Positions 36,247 to 47,900 of a DNA stretch of 64,000 bases are shown piece after piece; the first letter of the stretch is position 1, and each line of letters opens with the position of its first letter. The DNA is from Ooceraea biroi (taxonomy: Eukaryota > Arthropoda > Insecta > Hymenoptera > Formicidae). A program made the translations under genes and the position numbers. The stretch lies in contig NC_039517.1 in assembly GCF_003672135.1 (NCBI RefSeq), positions 372,001-436,000 on the forward strand. The letters run 5' to 3'. The notes under the pieces are model-generated. The model made no database searches and was not told the DNA's origin. It saw only the letters and a list, made by a program, of their open reading frames with translations.

Positions 36247-36339
36247 ATGCTGGATGACCGCATGGACGATACCAACGATGACGATGACGTTTACGACGGC
36301 GACAACGTCATCACGGTCACTTCGGACACCACGGCAGCG
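36247..36339 (+). other. Candidate septin alternative first exon 1b (acidic N terminus)
   Basis: Starts ATG after a long pyrimidine-rich tract and encodes 31 residues beginning MLDDRMDDTNDDDDVYDGDN, then ends ACG GCA GCG|GTGAGT with a strong donor in phase 0. That phase matches the acceptor of the common septin exon at 50342. The composition (Asp-rich, third-position C) resembles coding sequence and differs from flanking DNA. A second in-frame ATG (36262) could also start it. Confidence 0.42.
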
Positions 36340-37299
36340 GTGAGTCTCTCTCTGATAAGGCTTTAGTCACATTCCAATCGTCGTTGGAATCGCGCGTGGA
36401 ACTCGGCTTCGTGTTTGCAATATTAAACGCACGAAGCGAGCGAGCGCGCGCGCGCACGCGAGTTTAGTTTGCACGACAATCGTGCATGTAATCGTAACGT
36501 GTACTCGAAAATCGTATCGTCGAAATCGTCGAAAATCGACGAGCATGCCAGTTCTTGTTTTTAAGTCGCATATTTCGTTTGCACGAGATATAACGTGCGA
36601 CTTACCAGACATTTATCGTAAATATTGTTGAATCTGGTATACCGCAACGAGCGATGTCCTTGCGCGCTTGCCGCAAAGCTGCGACAAAGTATTGTATTAC
36701 ATTTTGAAAAAATATCCGCGAAATTCGAGCTTGTGACCGAATCATCGTGTTATAATTGCGAGTTCAATGCGCAGTTACTAGTCACGCTCACAAGCGTAAT
36801 TTAACGGTTAATTAAGCAACGCTAACTGATGTTCGAGGACACTCGCCGAGTCTCTAAATCAGAGAGACTTGAAATTGAAATAAGTTGAGTCTGAAATTAA
36901 GCTTTCTCCTTTGGATTTCGTCAAGCATTCGCGAGGTTTTTCCTTCCGAAACCGCAGACCGCTTCCGAGCCGCCACACCGATGTTTTAAAAGCGTTGTAT
37001 CGTAGTAAAAACTAACGAACTCGGCGAACTTTTATTCATAGCCGATGTCATTTTGCTATTGGACGACTCGCTGACGATTCAAAGCGGCGTCAGCAGTAAG
37101 AAAATCGCGGAGTCTCCGGAATCTATTGGAAAATCGTACTACCTCGATCGATCACGATCGTTGTGATTCCTCGCGTTCGATTCCGGAGTGTTTGGTGTAT
37201 GTACGCACGGCAAACTGTATTATCCGCGCCGACGATCGGTGTTCGTGACAGTGAGGCGTTTTCGTGGATCGACAATTACGATCGGATAAACGAACCGCG

Positions 37300-37398
37300 A
37301 TGTCGACGACGAACACGCCGACGGCGACGTCGAGGCGCCGTCTGAATCCAGCTGTTCTTGCCAGATACAATTTCCAGAAGAACAAGGAGTCTCAACAG
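37300..37398 (+). other. Candidate septin alternative first exon 1c
   Basis: ATG TCG ACG ACG ... CAA CAG|GTAGTC: 33 codons beginning MSTTNTPTATSRRRLNPAVL, then a basic and Gln-rich end. It finishes in phase 0, as do the other septin N-terminal exons. The donor has a good exonic side (CAACAG) but a weaker intronic side (GTAGTC). Confidence 0.35.
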
Positions 37399-38562
37399 GT
37401 AGTCGTAGATCATCATTCCGCGATCGAGAGATCGCTTAATGGCTTCTCGCAACTCGCGCATCATCGCCTGCATGCCGCGCATTACCGAATCGCATTAGTT
37501 AATGTCTGATCTAATCAATATATTAATATATAGTCAAGTGAATTCTAATCAGATTGCTTCTCATCTACGGGTGAAATGGAGCGAAAGGCTGCAATCGGGA
37601 AACCAAATTCCAAATTGCGTAATCAGATTTAGAATTGATCTATACGAACGAATTAATTCGCGTGTATTAATTGGATTATTAACACTAATAGAATTAGTCA
37701 GATCGAATTAGATGCATCGTCTGCTCAATTAAAACATAATCGAATTAATGCAAAATGAGATGAAATACCAATCATACCGATTCTCATGCCGTCGAATGGA
37801 AATTTGTGGAGGAAATATGCGCGGTAATTGTTTCGCAGAATCGGGGGAAATTTCCATTTCTGATTTCCGCAAGCAGGCAAACAGTGTATTATCACGAGCC
37901 GCATTCCACGCGGGACACTGTTTCCATTTCTTTCTTTCCAATATGTGCACGCGTGCACATATGCATGCACGGTCAACAGTTCGGCGCTCTTATTAGCACG
38001 AGGTCCAATTAAGGCCGCAACGACACTCGGAGTATTCCGCTATGCGTACTTCCTTGTGGACGCGCTGGAATGGCAAGCACGACGGCGAAGATCGGGGGAA
38101 GACAATGCGAGAGCATTGACATCGCGTTGAAATCGAGACCGTTTGTGCGTGCACGCTTGAATCACTTTAGAGCTAATCGTCGTTTCGAAATAGCGTCCCG
38201 TCGTCGTCCGGGGTACTTGCAACGTGCGATTATTCCGCGAATAGCGTTTGATTGCCCGTTTGACATCAAGAGTGGCTGAAATAGATAAGATCGGCTTTTC
38301 CAATCTGATCTTTCCGCTACGAAGTCGATGAATCACAGTACAGTGGTACAATTGTGAGTTCATGAGATTTGTCGCATTAAACAATTAATATAACAACATT
38401 GTTTATTATAGGGAGGGAGATTCTCTTACAAACGTCTCTCTTTCTCTCTTTCCTTCTCTTTCGTGGTTTCTCTTCTAAATTATGCCTGATGTGTAATTTA
38501 GTGGATATACAGGGTTCATCAGAATAACACTGAAAAATTTTCAGGAATGACGCAGGCAACCA

Positions 38563-39043
38563 ATACGAGTATTTTGAGATAAGGAATATACTATATTCGC
38601 TGGTTTTTATGTTGCGGTGCAAGAAAAGTGTTTATGTCGCCAGCATATTGTTGAAATTCCGCTGAAATCATCGCGTATACACGTAACTATCGCCCTACAG
38701 CATCGAAGTGAACGATGTGCATTTTTTCGGAAAGTTCCCGTTAGCGCACGAGGCAGAGATACCGGTGAGGCGAATGTCTTCTGGGAAGAGGATGAGGGTA
38801 GACGCATGATAATGCGTCGCATTTATTTTACGCGTGGATTTATTTATCAGCTCCCCAGGTAGTTTATAGTTTCCGCTGTACTTTTACTTAGGAAAGTAGG
38901 ATGCTGTTACTGTGAGAGGACTGTTACTTGTCCGGAATGGAATTTTATCAAACTTGACGGCGGCTTTAAATAACGTTACTTAAATACCCTGCGGCATAAT
39001 AATCCAACGTCAACGTATATTTCCTATCTCAAAATATTCGTAT
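38563..39043. repeat. Inverted-repeat element, possible MITE-like sequence
   Basis: Left arm 38563-38591 and right arm 39015-39043 are reverse complements at 26 of 29 positions (shared core TATTTTGAGATA). They enclose about 420 bases with no coding capacity. Just outside the left arm is ATACAGGGTT followed by an odd-length palindrome CTGAAAAATTTTCAG. I did not find a clear target-site duplication. Confidence 0.45.
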
Positions 39044-39777
39044 ATTAAAATAATTAAGTTCTCTTAATATTTTTTGAAAATTTATCCTCTGCGGGTATAT
39101 GTGAAAGTGTATAAATGTTGCGCCAATTTTGGGTGATGCAAATATTTTCTAGACAATTTAAACAAACTCGAACGCTGCGATATCGACTCTCGATATTTAG
39201 TTTGCTATCGTACCGCTACGTGTCGCTCGCGCATCCAACCGGCGCGGTCTCTCACAAGCTTCGTGCATCGTGCCCGACGCACGAAGTTGCACGAAATCTC
39301 CTTCTCGTTCTCGCTTATTTCTTCCCCACCAGTCGCCCGTTTCCCCCACGCGCTCGCGGCAGCTGCGTCAGGCGTGGTCGTCGCTGATCGTCGTAGTGCA
39401 TCCGAGTCGGGCACGGCGAGTGTATCGTGCATCCGTTGACGGAACATTTTGTTAAACCATCGAGCGAGGTAGTGCGCGAACCCTTTGGTGTTTCGCGAGT
39501 GGTTAAGCACGACCGTGCCCGCGCGAGCGCGTCTCTTATTATCGGAGCCACAAGAAGAGGAAAAAGCGTCGGGAACGATGAACGACCGAGTGAGAGTGAA
39601 AACGCGGCCGCGCACCGCAAGGCACGGCGTGAATCATCCTGCAGTCGCCACCGGCTTCGGTTTCTCGTGAACCGACCAACGCGTCCCTGTGACTGTTTTC
39701 TCTGAAACTCGCTCGCGTGCTCCCGTCATTCGACGATCTGATCCTCTTCTCTTCGTCGCTTTTTTTCTCTCCTTCAG

Positions 39778-39842
39778 AGACCGCCGTGTATCAAGCTACT
39801 CTTAGCGAGGAGCTAATTGACAGCGTGGAGAGCAGTCGGTTA
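39778..39842 (+). other. Candidate septin alternative exon continuing exon 1a
   Basis: The acceptor at 39771-39777 is preceded by a fifteen-base pyrimidine run. In the phase left by the 33269-33281 exon, the frame reads GAG ACC GCC GTG TAT CAA ... and stays open until a stop at about 39870. Possible donors: after 39842 (GTAGTG) or 39845 (GTGCGC), both phase 0 and able to join 50342; or after 39838 (GTTAGT), phase 2. Confidence 0.33.
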
Positions 39843-41978
39843 GTAGTGCGCCGAGATTCTTGTCCCTTATAGATTTGCATTTCGCTTCGGGAGCCGAAGT
39901 AGCATGGTTTCGATACGGCACAATTCGGGCGAATCGACGGCGTCGGTTGCATGTGCAGTGGCAACGTTGTGGCGTCGGGTCGCACTGACGCGGCGAACGT
40001 CAAGTCGTTCGGGATATTTTTCTCTCTCTCTTCCGAGAGTGAAACAAATCTCGATCCGAACTCGGAGCTAAGCGGGCCAATCACGACTCTGGTTAACGGT
40101 GTACTCGGTGTACCTTCTCTCGGGACGTTGGGGGTGGAAACCGGCAGAATTTCGGCGAGTCGTCGCGTCCGATTCGCCGCGCGGACGCGCCGGAGTGACC
40201 TCTATGTGTTTACCGTCCGCGACAATGGAAACGCGACGTTCGGAAAGCGCGTGGGCCGCTTCCTTTCTTCCCGTAGCGAAAATCGTACACACCGGCTTTA
40301 ACGCTAGATCGAGGGCCAAACTCCGATTAATTTAATTCGTCCGTAACTCGCAGACTAACATAAAAATCTCTAATAATATAATTCTCGTATATAAATAATA
40401 TAAATTTTATGTTGGTCGCCCTGTAAGTTAATCGACGATTAAATTAACCGGAGTTTGGTCGAAGTGGCCTGTTTTTCTTAAACCGTCTTTGGTAAAAAAT
40501 TCTTTCCACGTTACATTTACGAGTTTCGTTAATCAGAGTCGACGGTTTTGTTTCGATCGGTGCCGAATTTTAACGTTGCCGTCTGATTCTCGTCTCGCGT
40601 CTTCACATTGCAAAGTTTACCGTATTCCTGCTGCCGAATGCGATCGACCGGTCGCGAAATCATACCGGAAGCGAAGGTAGCTGCTCCTCGCGTGGCTCGA
40701 TTCACGACGCCGCTATTACTTTTACTTCGAATGCATTCCTGATATCGGAGTCATAACTGCGAGTCGAAGCTGCAGACAGTCAACCGCGTGTGAGTCAACA
40801 CGCTGTGCGATCATGTGTAAACAACCGTAACCTGCTATGATTGCTCTAGTCTAAAAACTCGAGTATCTGTTATGTAAACGAGATTCTCGTTTCTCGGTTT
40901 TTGCAATTTATTTTATTACGAAACCTATTTCTTGTCATTAAGTTTGACATCTAACATGATGTCTCGCAGGAAATGTTTACACACTACGTAAATATAATTC
41001 TTGGCAAATACTAATAAATATACTAGCTCTTTTTTAACTAACGTGATACATTTTCCTAATACAATTGCATTTACAAAACGATGACATACGCTAATATTTA
41101 TCACATTTAATTCAAGTATTAAATTTAGTAAAACATGAAATTAATGTTCAATAAAAAATATTAAACGATTTCACATTCAAATATTTCACATTTAATTTTC
41201 TGCTGAGAAAGATCGAAGAGGATCAATGTTTTGCAGCTTCCTTCGCTTCTAAATTCGTGTCGTGTTTTCCATTTTTATGGATTCCGGGAAACGTTTTTCA
41301 CGATAATCACAAAGTCGAATCGAGAACCATCGTCATCATCTTGTTGTCCTTGCGACGCGTAAGACGAGCCCGGCGACGATTGTTTTCTCGTCACGGAGTA
41401 CTGCTATCCGTCGCGACAATAAATAAAGTCGCGCGCGTGCATCAACTTTCGACCAACTGGTGTTTCGTCGACGTTCTAATCGAGAAGTCTGCCTCTTTTT
41501 CTTCAATCTTTAATTCAATCCGATACGAGCTTCACACACACGCTCGTTAAAACGGCTACCGGTGAAAAATCCGCTCTCCGGCGATGGATTCTCGCCCGCC
41601 CACGTGTAGCGCCGTGCTTGTTTATTATTCGCGACATGATTCACCGGTGTGTCGAATGTAGATGCACACGCGTTGACTCCACGCGAATTAAGCTGCAGTC
41701 CAATTCACGTTTCAAATTCTTCCGAACACTTTCTATCCTTTTTTCTCTTTCGAATAAAAAGAAGGAAGGAAAGTGTTTTAAAGGAACATCAACTGGACTA
41801 CAGCCTTAAACGCAATCGAGCGAGCGAGCTAATATCTCGAGTATCTCTTCGACCTCTCTTTTCATCTCGGTGTTCAAGGCTTAAAAAAACCTTCCCCTCG
41901 AATCCTTGGCGGCGGTTTCCAATCCAATCGGCGAGACGAGTGCTGCCGACGTAGCGTCGCGTAGTGTCACGCCGTGAC

Positions 41979-44900
41979 ATGTCGACGGAGAGCCAGAACG
42001 GCGCCGCGACCGGCGCGCAGAGCAACGGCATCAAGACGGCGTCCTCGTCATCGGCGTCCACGCCGTCGTCCACGTCGGCGTCGTCCGGCATTTCGCCGTC
42101 CGGAGGTGGCGGCGGCGTCGGCGTCGGCGGTCGCGTCGGCGGTCTCACGACGAACAATACTGGCGGCAACACGTCCTTCCTCTACAGCAGCAGCAGCGCG
42201 ATGCTGAACCGTGAGAAGGCGCGGCAGGTGCCGCCGCCGACCCTGCCGAAGTACACGTCGAGCTTCAACGCAGGTTCGAACGGCGGCGGCGGCACGGCCG
42301 AGCGTCTCGGCAGGGACCGCGAAGCTGGCGGCAGCTACAGGCTGGCCAGCCTGGACAGACTCGCCCTGCGACAGAGGATACTGGACGGAGAGAAGGCGAA
42401 CGGCGAGCCCATCTCGGTAAGATCCCGGGTCGAGTTAAGTGGGGTCTACAATGAATTTATAAGATATAAAACTTCAGCTTCTTCTAAGCTTTAAAGTATA
42501 AGAACTTGACCAACCACAGTCGATTTCTTTTCTCGCATTCGACTGTGATCGGTCAGTTATTTTACAGCTTAAACCTTAAACTTTAAACTTTAAATCGTAA
42601 TAAATCAGCTGACTCGACGAGAAACACGATTTACTCGAAAAAGCGCTGTTCGATTACTTTAGAAGTCATATTAGAAGTATATGGGATTACTAGGAATATC
42701 TCCTGGGGAGTAACTTTCAGGCGCATTGAGAGTCTCGGTTCAGCTTCACTCTTGAAAGCAAAGCAAGCTCTTGAAGCGGACACCCGCCGAGGGTCGCTTC
42801 AGCTTGATGTGCTTGCCGAAGACTTTCAGTGCCGACATTTATCGTGAAACCCTCAAGAGAATTTCCTTTGCCAGAGAGTTTCAACCTTTTTTTTTCTTTC
42901 TCCACGTCCATTAGGATCCTGCTCGTGCACTCGAACCGTCGAGTATTCCGACGATTTTGTATCACATATAATATTATGTTGCAACGTTATAGAACGAAAC
43001 AAGCGGAACAAGAACAAATTATACATGAGAAGTGATTTTCCTTGCCCAGTAAAGGTTTCTTCGAAATTCGCATGGTGATCACAGGGTGATCCCGCTTTGA
43101 GAACCTCTGTCGAGCAACACATGGCGAAGGAGACCAGACCTCCCTCGCGAGACGCCTTTCGGTACCCACCCCGGGGGGTTACACCAAGTCGAGGGTCTCA
43201 CCCTCGGTTCGTCGATCGAAAAATACACTGTAATTCGTGAGTCATATGAAGGAGAGACGAAAAGATACACTGTTGGCGCAGCGGCTTTACAGCTGCGTCG
43301 CTGACTCACACTCCGCGTGTCCGCTCCGTATCCAAATCGTGAGAGAGATCTTCATCGCTCCGTTCCCTTACGCGTCTTGTCATTTCCTCGGGTTTATTAT
43401 GCCTTGCCGGTATTTTCAGTGAGAAATTTAGAGGTGTTCAATAGCTGCAGCTGCAGAATTTTTAAAAAATATCTATATTTAAAATTCATGTCACGTTTTT
43501 GTTTTAAAGAACCGTCATCACCGTTTATGAAGTATCATGTGACCAATCTAATTATTCTCCGAGGAAAACAACCGCCTTTTTCTTTTATAAGACAAGCACT
43601 AAATGAATTTACACACTTGATACACGTATGCATAACCGTGAAAGAGTTGCAGAATGCTTCCCCAAGTACTCATTCGTAAAAGTTATTAACCGTGAAAACA
43701 ACAGCGGCTCGTGAGAAGCACAACGTACGAGGGGCGATGTAATAACGAGGCGCGAGGGCACGCACCACGATAAAAGCGTCGTCGTCGTCGTTGAAGTGTC
43801 TCGACCCCGAAGAGAGGGGACGGTGCTGATGAGCTCTCGCACAACTCTTGCCACCACTAATCGCTCTGACACATTTTTATGAACAGCGATATTCGACCGT
43901 GACAACTTCTGTACGTTGAAAGAGAAAGAAATAGTATAAAAGAGAGAGAGAGAGAGTCTGAACAATTGCGGCATTGAAGCCTGCCGATATCTGGAACAGT
44001 TATAAATTCTCCCTCCCTTGATCGCGACAAATCCGACTTTGTTCTCCGCGGGAAAACGATGTTTTTCTCATTCGAGATTTCACGTCGATGTGCGCGTTAC
44101 TGTTTACTCCATGACCCCCTTTCGAGATAAATTAATTATGCTATATTCGTACTATAAATTAATTTAATTAATTATACGCGGCAAGCACACGCCACGCTGC
44201 GAAGCGAGGGTAGCTGCACGGGGATAATTGAATGGAATTGCATTGGCGACACGTGGACGCCTCAGTTAGTGACGGGATCTCGTGTCGATACGTCTACTCT
44301 TTTCGAATAGGGCGTGCGCTAATTATGAGAGATCGCACTGTCCAGGTCGGAGACTCACACGTGTTAAGGGTGTCTTAAAGGCGACCGAGCGGGCGAGCAC
44401 GTTAAAATTAGCGAGAGGGATGATGTACGACATTCCCTCGCGTTTATATTAAGTTGCTGCATAATTTCTTTTTCGTATGTTTGATAATAAAATTAAAATT
44501 GATATAATATTATTAATTGTGGATTGAAGTAAATTTATAACAATTTTAATTTGATCCAAAAATACGACAGCAATTGTGCAATAACTCAATACATCACGAT
44601 TATTCATGATTTCATTATTTTAATTGATAATAATAGAGATTAATAATAGGTCAATTATTATATATTATAATCCACATGAATGAGTAATTTTGCATAAAGC
44701 AATTACCGATATGCATAATAGCAATACATAATAATGAAAGAATTGTATGAAAGTACTATTTTACAGGAAAATTCTATTACTTATTTCAGGATTTTAAATC
44801 ATCGATTTCCCTTCGCTTTTATACTCGTTTTTGCCGATTTATCGTCGTGCTTCCATTAATTTCGTTGTTTCGCTCGTTGTTCCGCCGTTTCAATTATCCT

Positions 44901-47900
44901 AAAACGGAATCTCGCTCCAGATTCTGCCTCTCACGTTTCATTTTCTTCTCCCTCGATCCAATCCCTCGCATCCGAGTGCAGCATCCGAGTAGCTGCACAA
45001 CGGCATCCTTTGGACGCGCGCGTAATCGCAATCATGGGGACTATCGTCGTCGTCATCGTCTTCTTTTGCGCGAAAAAAGACGCACACGAAACTACGCGTC
45101 TCCTGTCTCATGGCCGTCGCGTAATGAATCAAATCCGCGACTCGGTGGCCCAGATTTACGGCATCGAGCGTTTATTCTCGTAGGGAAACGAGCGTTGAAT
45201 TCTTTATGACTATCGTCGCTGCTGCCGCTTCTGTTCCTGCACGAAAGAGCGGGAGAGAAAGGGAGAAGAGAGAAAGAGCTACGCGTACAAGTTGAGAATA
45301 CGAGAGATGGAGACGATAATTGACGCAAATGATGAACTCTCGGGCATAATGGGGCTTAAGTTGCCGCGAATAAGGACGCAAATCTGTCTCTTCCGTTTCC
45401 GCACGCTTCTAGTCGTTTCAGACCCGTCGTACCGGAAAATTCATAGGAAAGCCCTTCGCAGCGGACTCGCGCGGATCCGTAACGCGTATAATTCTTTTCT
45501 CTCCCGTGAGAAACGGCAAATTATCACGTTCTCCGCGCTTCGCCGATTGATATATCGCTCTTTTTTTTTTCTTTGCGAAGCGAATTCGAACTCGAAGACG
45601 TCGTCTGATTCAAGCGGAAAAAATCGGCGCTTTGCCGACGATCGGGATGACTTTTCGATCGATTTTCCGTTGTCCGTTGTTAACGAGCGCGATCGAGAGT
45701 CGCTACGATAATTTCGCGATCAATGAAAGGCGCTTACGAGGGAGAAGAGATTCCTTGTCGGTTCATCGGCGGCCTCATTAATATGAAGACGAGCGGCGGA
45801 CTTCAGAAAGAGAGAGGGAGAGAGAAAAAGAGAGGAAGTCAGTCGTTCACTGGAATTTCATGAGTGCGCTTATTATGATGCAGGCGGCGAATGAACCTAC
45901 ATTCGCTCTGCTCGAGTAATCTCTGCCCCATGGCAAAATCTGCAGAGTTCTTTTAATGCCGAAGTGTAACGCGTTCGCCGAGGACGCGATATTCCCGTGA
46001 CAAACTAATGTGAAATACGAACGAAATATCGAACGAAAGTGCGAATGGAATTTTCACGAAACAATATTTTTTGTATAATTGTTTTATTATTATTTTTGAC
46101 ACAATTGTTATTAATATTTAGTAAGGTGTATTATTAATTACTCTGTACAATTATTTCTTTATGAAAGCATAAACACTGAATTATCGAAATTCGGATGCAA
46201 TTTGTGCGGAATAATAATTATAATCGAGCTTCGCGATAGGTGTGCATCAACACAGGCGTTAAATGTTGGTGTCAAGGTATCATTTATCAGCCTCGGGTAC
46301 GCTCGAGTACGCTCACGTGTACGTTCCCGTTTAACAATTAACAGTTTAACAATTAACGTAACTTAAACGCATCCAATATATTCATGCATGATACGGTAAC
46401 CGTGCTATTAAAAGAATGGCTTCGCGAATCTGCTTTCTAGCAACGGTATATAATTATTTCATGATTAATTAACTAATTCCAGTCAATATCAGGTGTTTTA
46501 CGTACAAGCATGATCGTTTGAAATAAATGTTCGGTATCTGAAACGTACTTTAATTTATCAAAATTGTTACAAAATCAGTAAGAAATTTAATTGTAACGCG
46601 AGCATGTTATCAAAAATCTTATCATCCTATAAAATTACTCTAAAAATTAAAAAAACTATTTGCCCGAACTTGGTGTCTCGATTTCGTCGAGGGAAGACCG
46701 CACTCGTTACCGTCTCGTCTTGTTTCCCACGACGAGAGGAATCTCCAATCGCGTCGCGCGTTGAAAACCGAGTGGGCACGTGCCGCGACGCGGACGTAAC
46801 GCGGTCGTTAAGGTGAAAGTTCATTCGCCCTCGCCGTGAAGGGGATGATCATCGAGCGGTGTAGTCGGCGGAGACTCGGCGAGAAAATGCAAGCTAGGAG
46901 AACGAGGGCCGTGAAGTGCTTGACAAGATAAAAGAGCGTTGTACGGATCGTCGTGGACGTATGCGATATGCATTTTCCACGGAATCGATTTAATCGACTC
47001 GCCACGACAATGATGGCTCGTTATCCAGCGCCGGTGGTGGTGGTAAAGATAGTGGTGGTGGCGAACCTTGCCGAGAGAGAAAGAGACGGACGGAGTATTG
47101 ACCTACGACAGGGGTTCCCAAGCCTGGGAGTCAAAGTTGGGTCACGAGGGGGATGCTCCATGAATTGGCGATTTCACGAGAAAATGACGACAATCAAAAT
47201 TCCGCGATGTCGGTCAAAAAGGAGGACAGGGGGAGGGCTTAAAGGGAGAGGGGCCATGTGAGAGGTATATCTTGCACCAGAAAATTGCATTTAACTGCAG
47301 CTACAGTTCTCTTGCAGCTCTGCGTGTCTCTCCGTTGCCGCGAGTTCCATTCTCTCTCCAAGAGACAGAAGGGGGGAGGAAGGGGGAGGTATTGGTGGAA
47401 CTCGCGCGAAACTGGGTCGTCCTTTCCTCTTCTTCCTCTCTCTCTCTCTCCCCTTTTTTTTCTCTCATGCACATGAAACACACGAGTGTCCCGAAAACAC
47501 GGCCGTTTCCCGAAAGATCTGTTCGCATCGCGCGCGACGCTTTGTGTCTCGGCGAGTGACGTTGCAGCACGGTGTGGCGGATTCGCGCAATGGACCGGTT
47601 TCCATTGTCGTTGCCGTTGGCGTTGCCCCATGGATCGTTCGGTCTCTCGTCGCTTCATTCCCTGAGTCAACACGGGGGAACAACACGAGATAATGCCGAG
47701 TGCCGACGATCCATAAGCTCGCCGTTGCACCTTCCCAGAGGAGAGAATCTCGGCGCGCACTGTGTCACCCTTTCCCGATGATGATGGCAGCGAAGCGATA
47801 CCGAGCGATAACTGATAACTTAAAACGCGAGAAACGCGATACGCAAGATGATTCTTAGAACCGTCGCGCGTAAAATATCGGTAATCAGATTTAATCAAAT

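Larger units (their letters stand above)
33282..41978 (+). other. Septin 5' region: introns and alternative first exons
   Basis: No complete separate gene is seen. The stretch holds three candidate coding first exons on the plus strand (36247-36339, 37300-37398 and 39778-39842), described separately. An inverted-repeat element occupies 38563-39043, and there are several CpG-rich patches (around 33.3-33.6, 39.2-40.3 and 41.3 kb) alternating with AT-rich DNA. A 116-codon frame at 39951-40301 lacks splice sites and recognisable motifs and is not called. Confidence 0.5.

Noticed and set aside
39951..40301. 116-codon open frame considered as another septin first exon
   Set aside because: No convincing donor before its stop and no conserved motif; probably CpG-rich noncoding DNA.
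46991..47051. Short ATG ... GTG|GTAAAG segment considered as a further alternative exon
   Set aside because: Only eleven codons of GTG repeat sequence with a weak donor; not distinguishable from chance.
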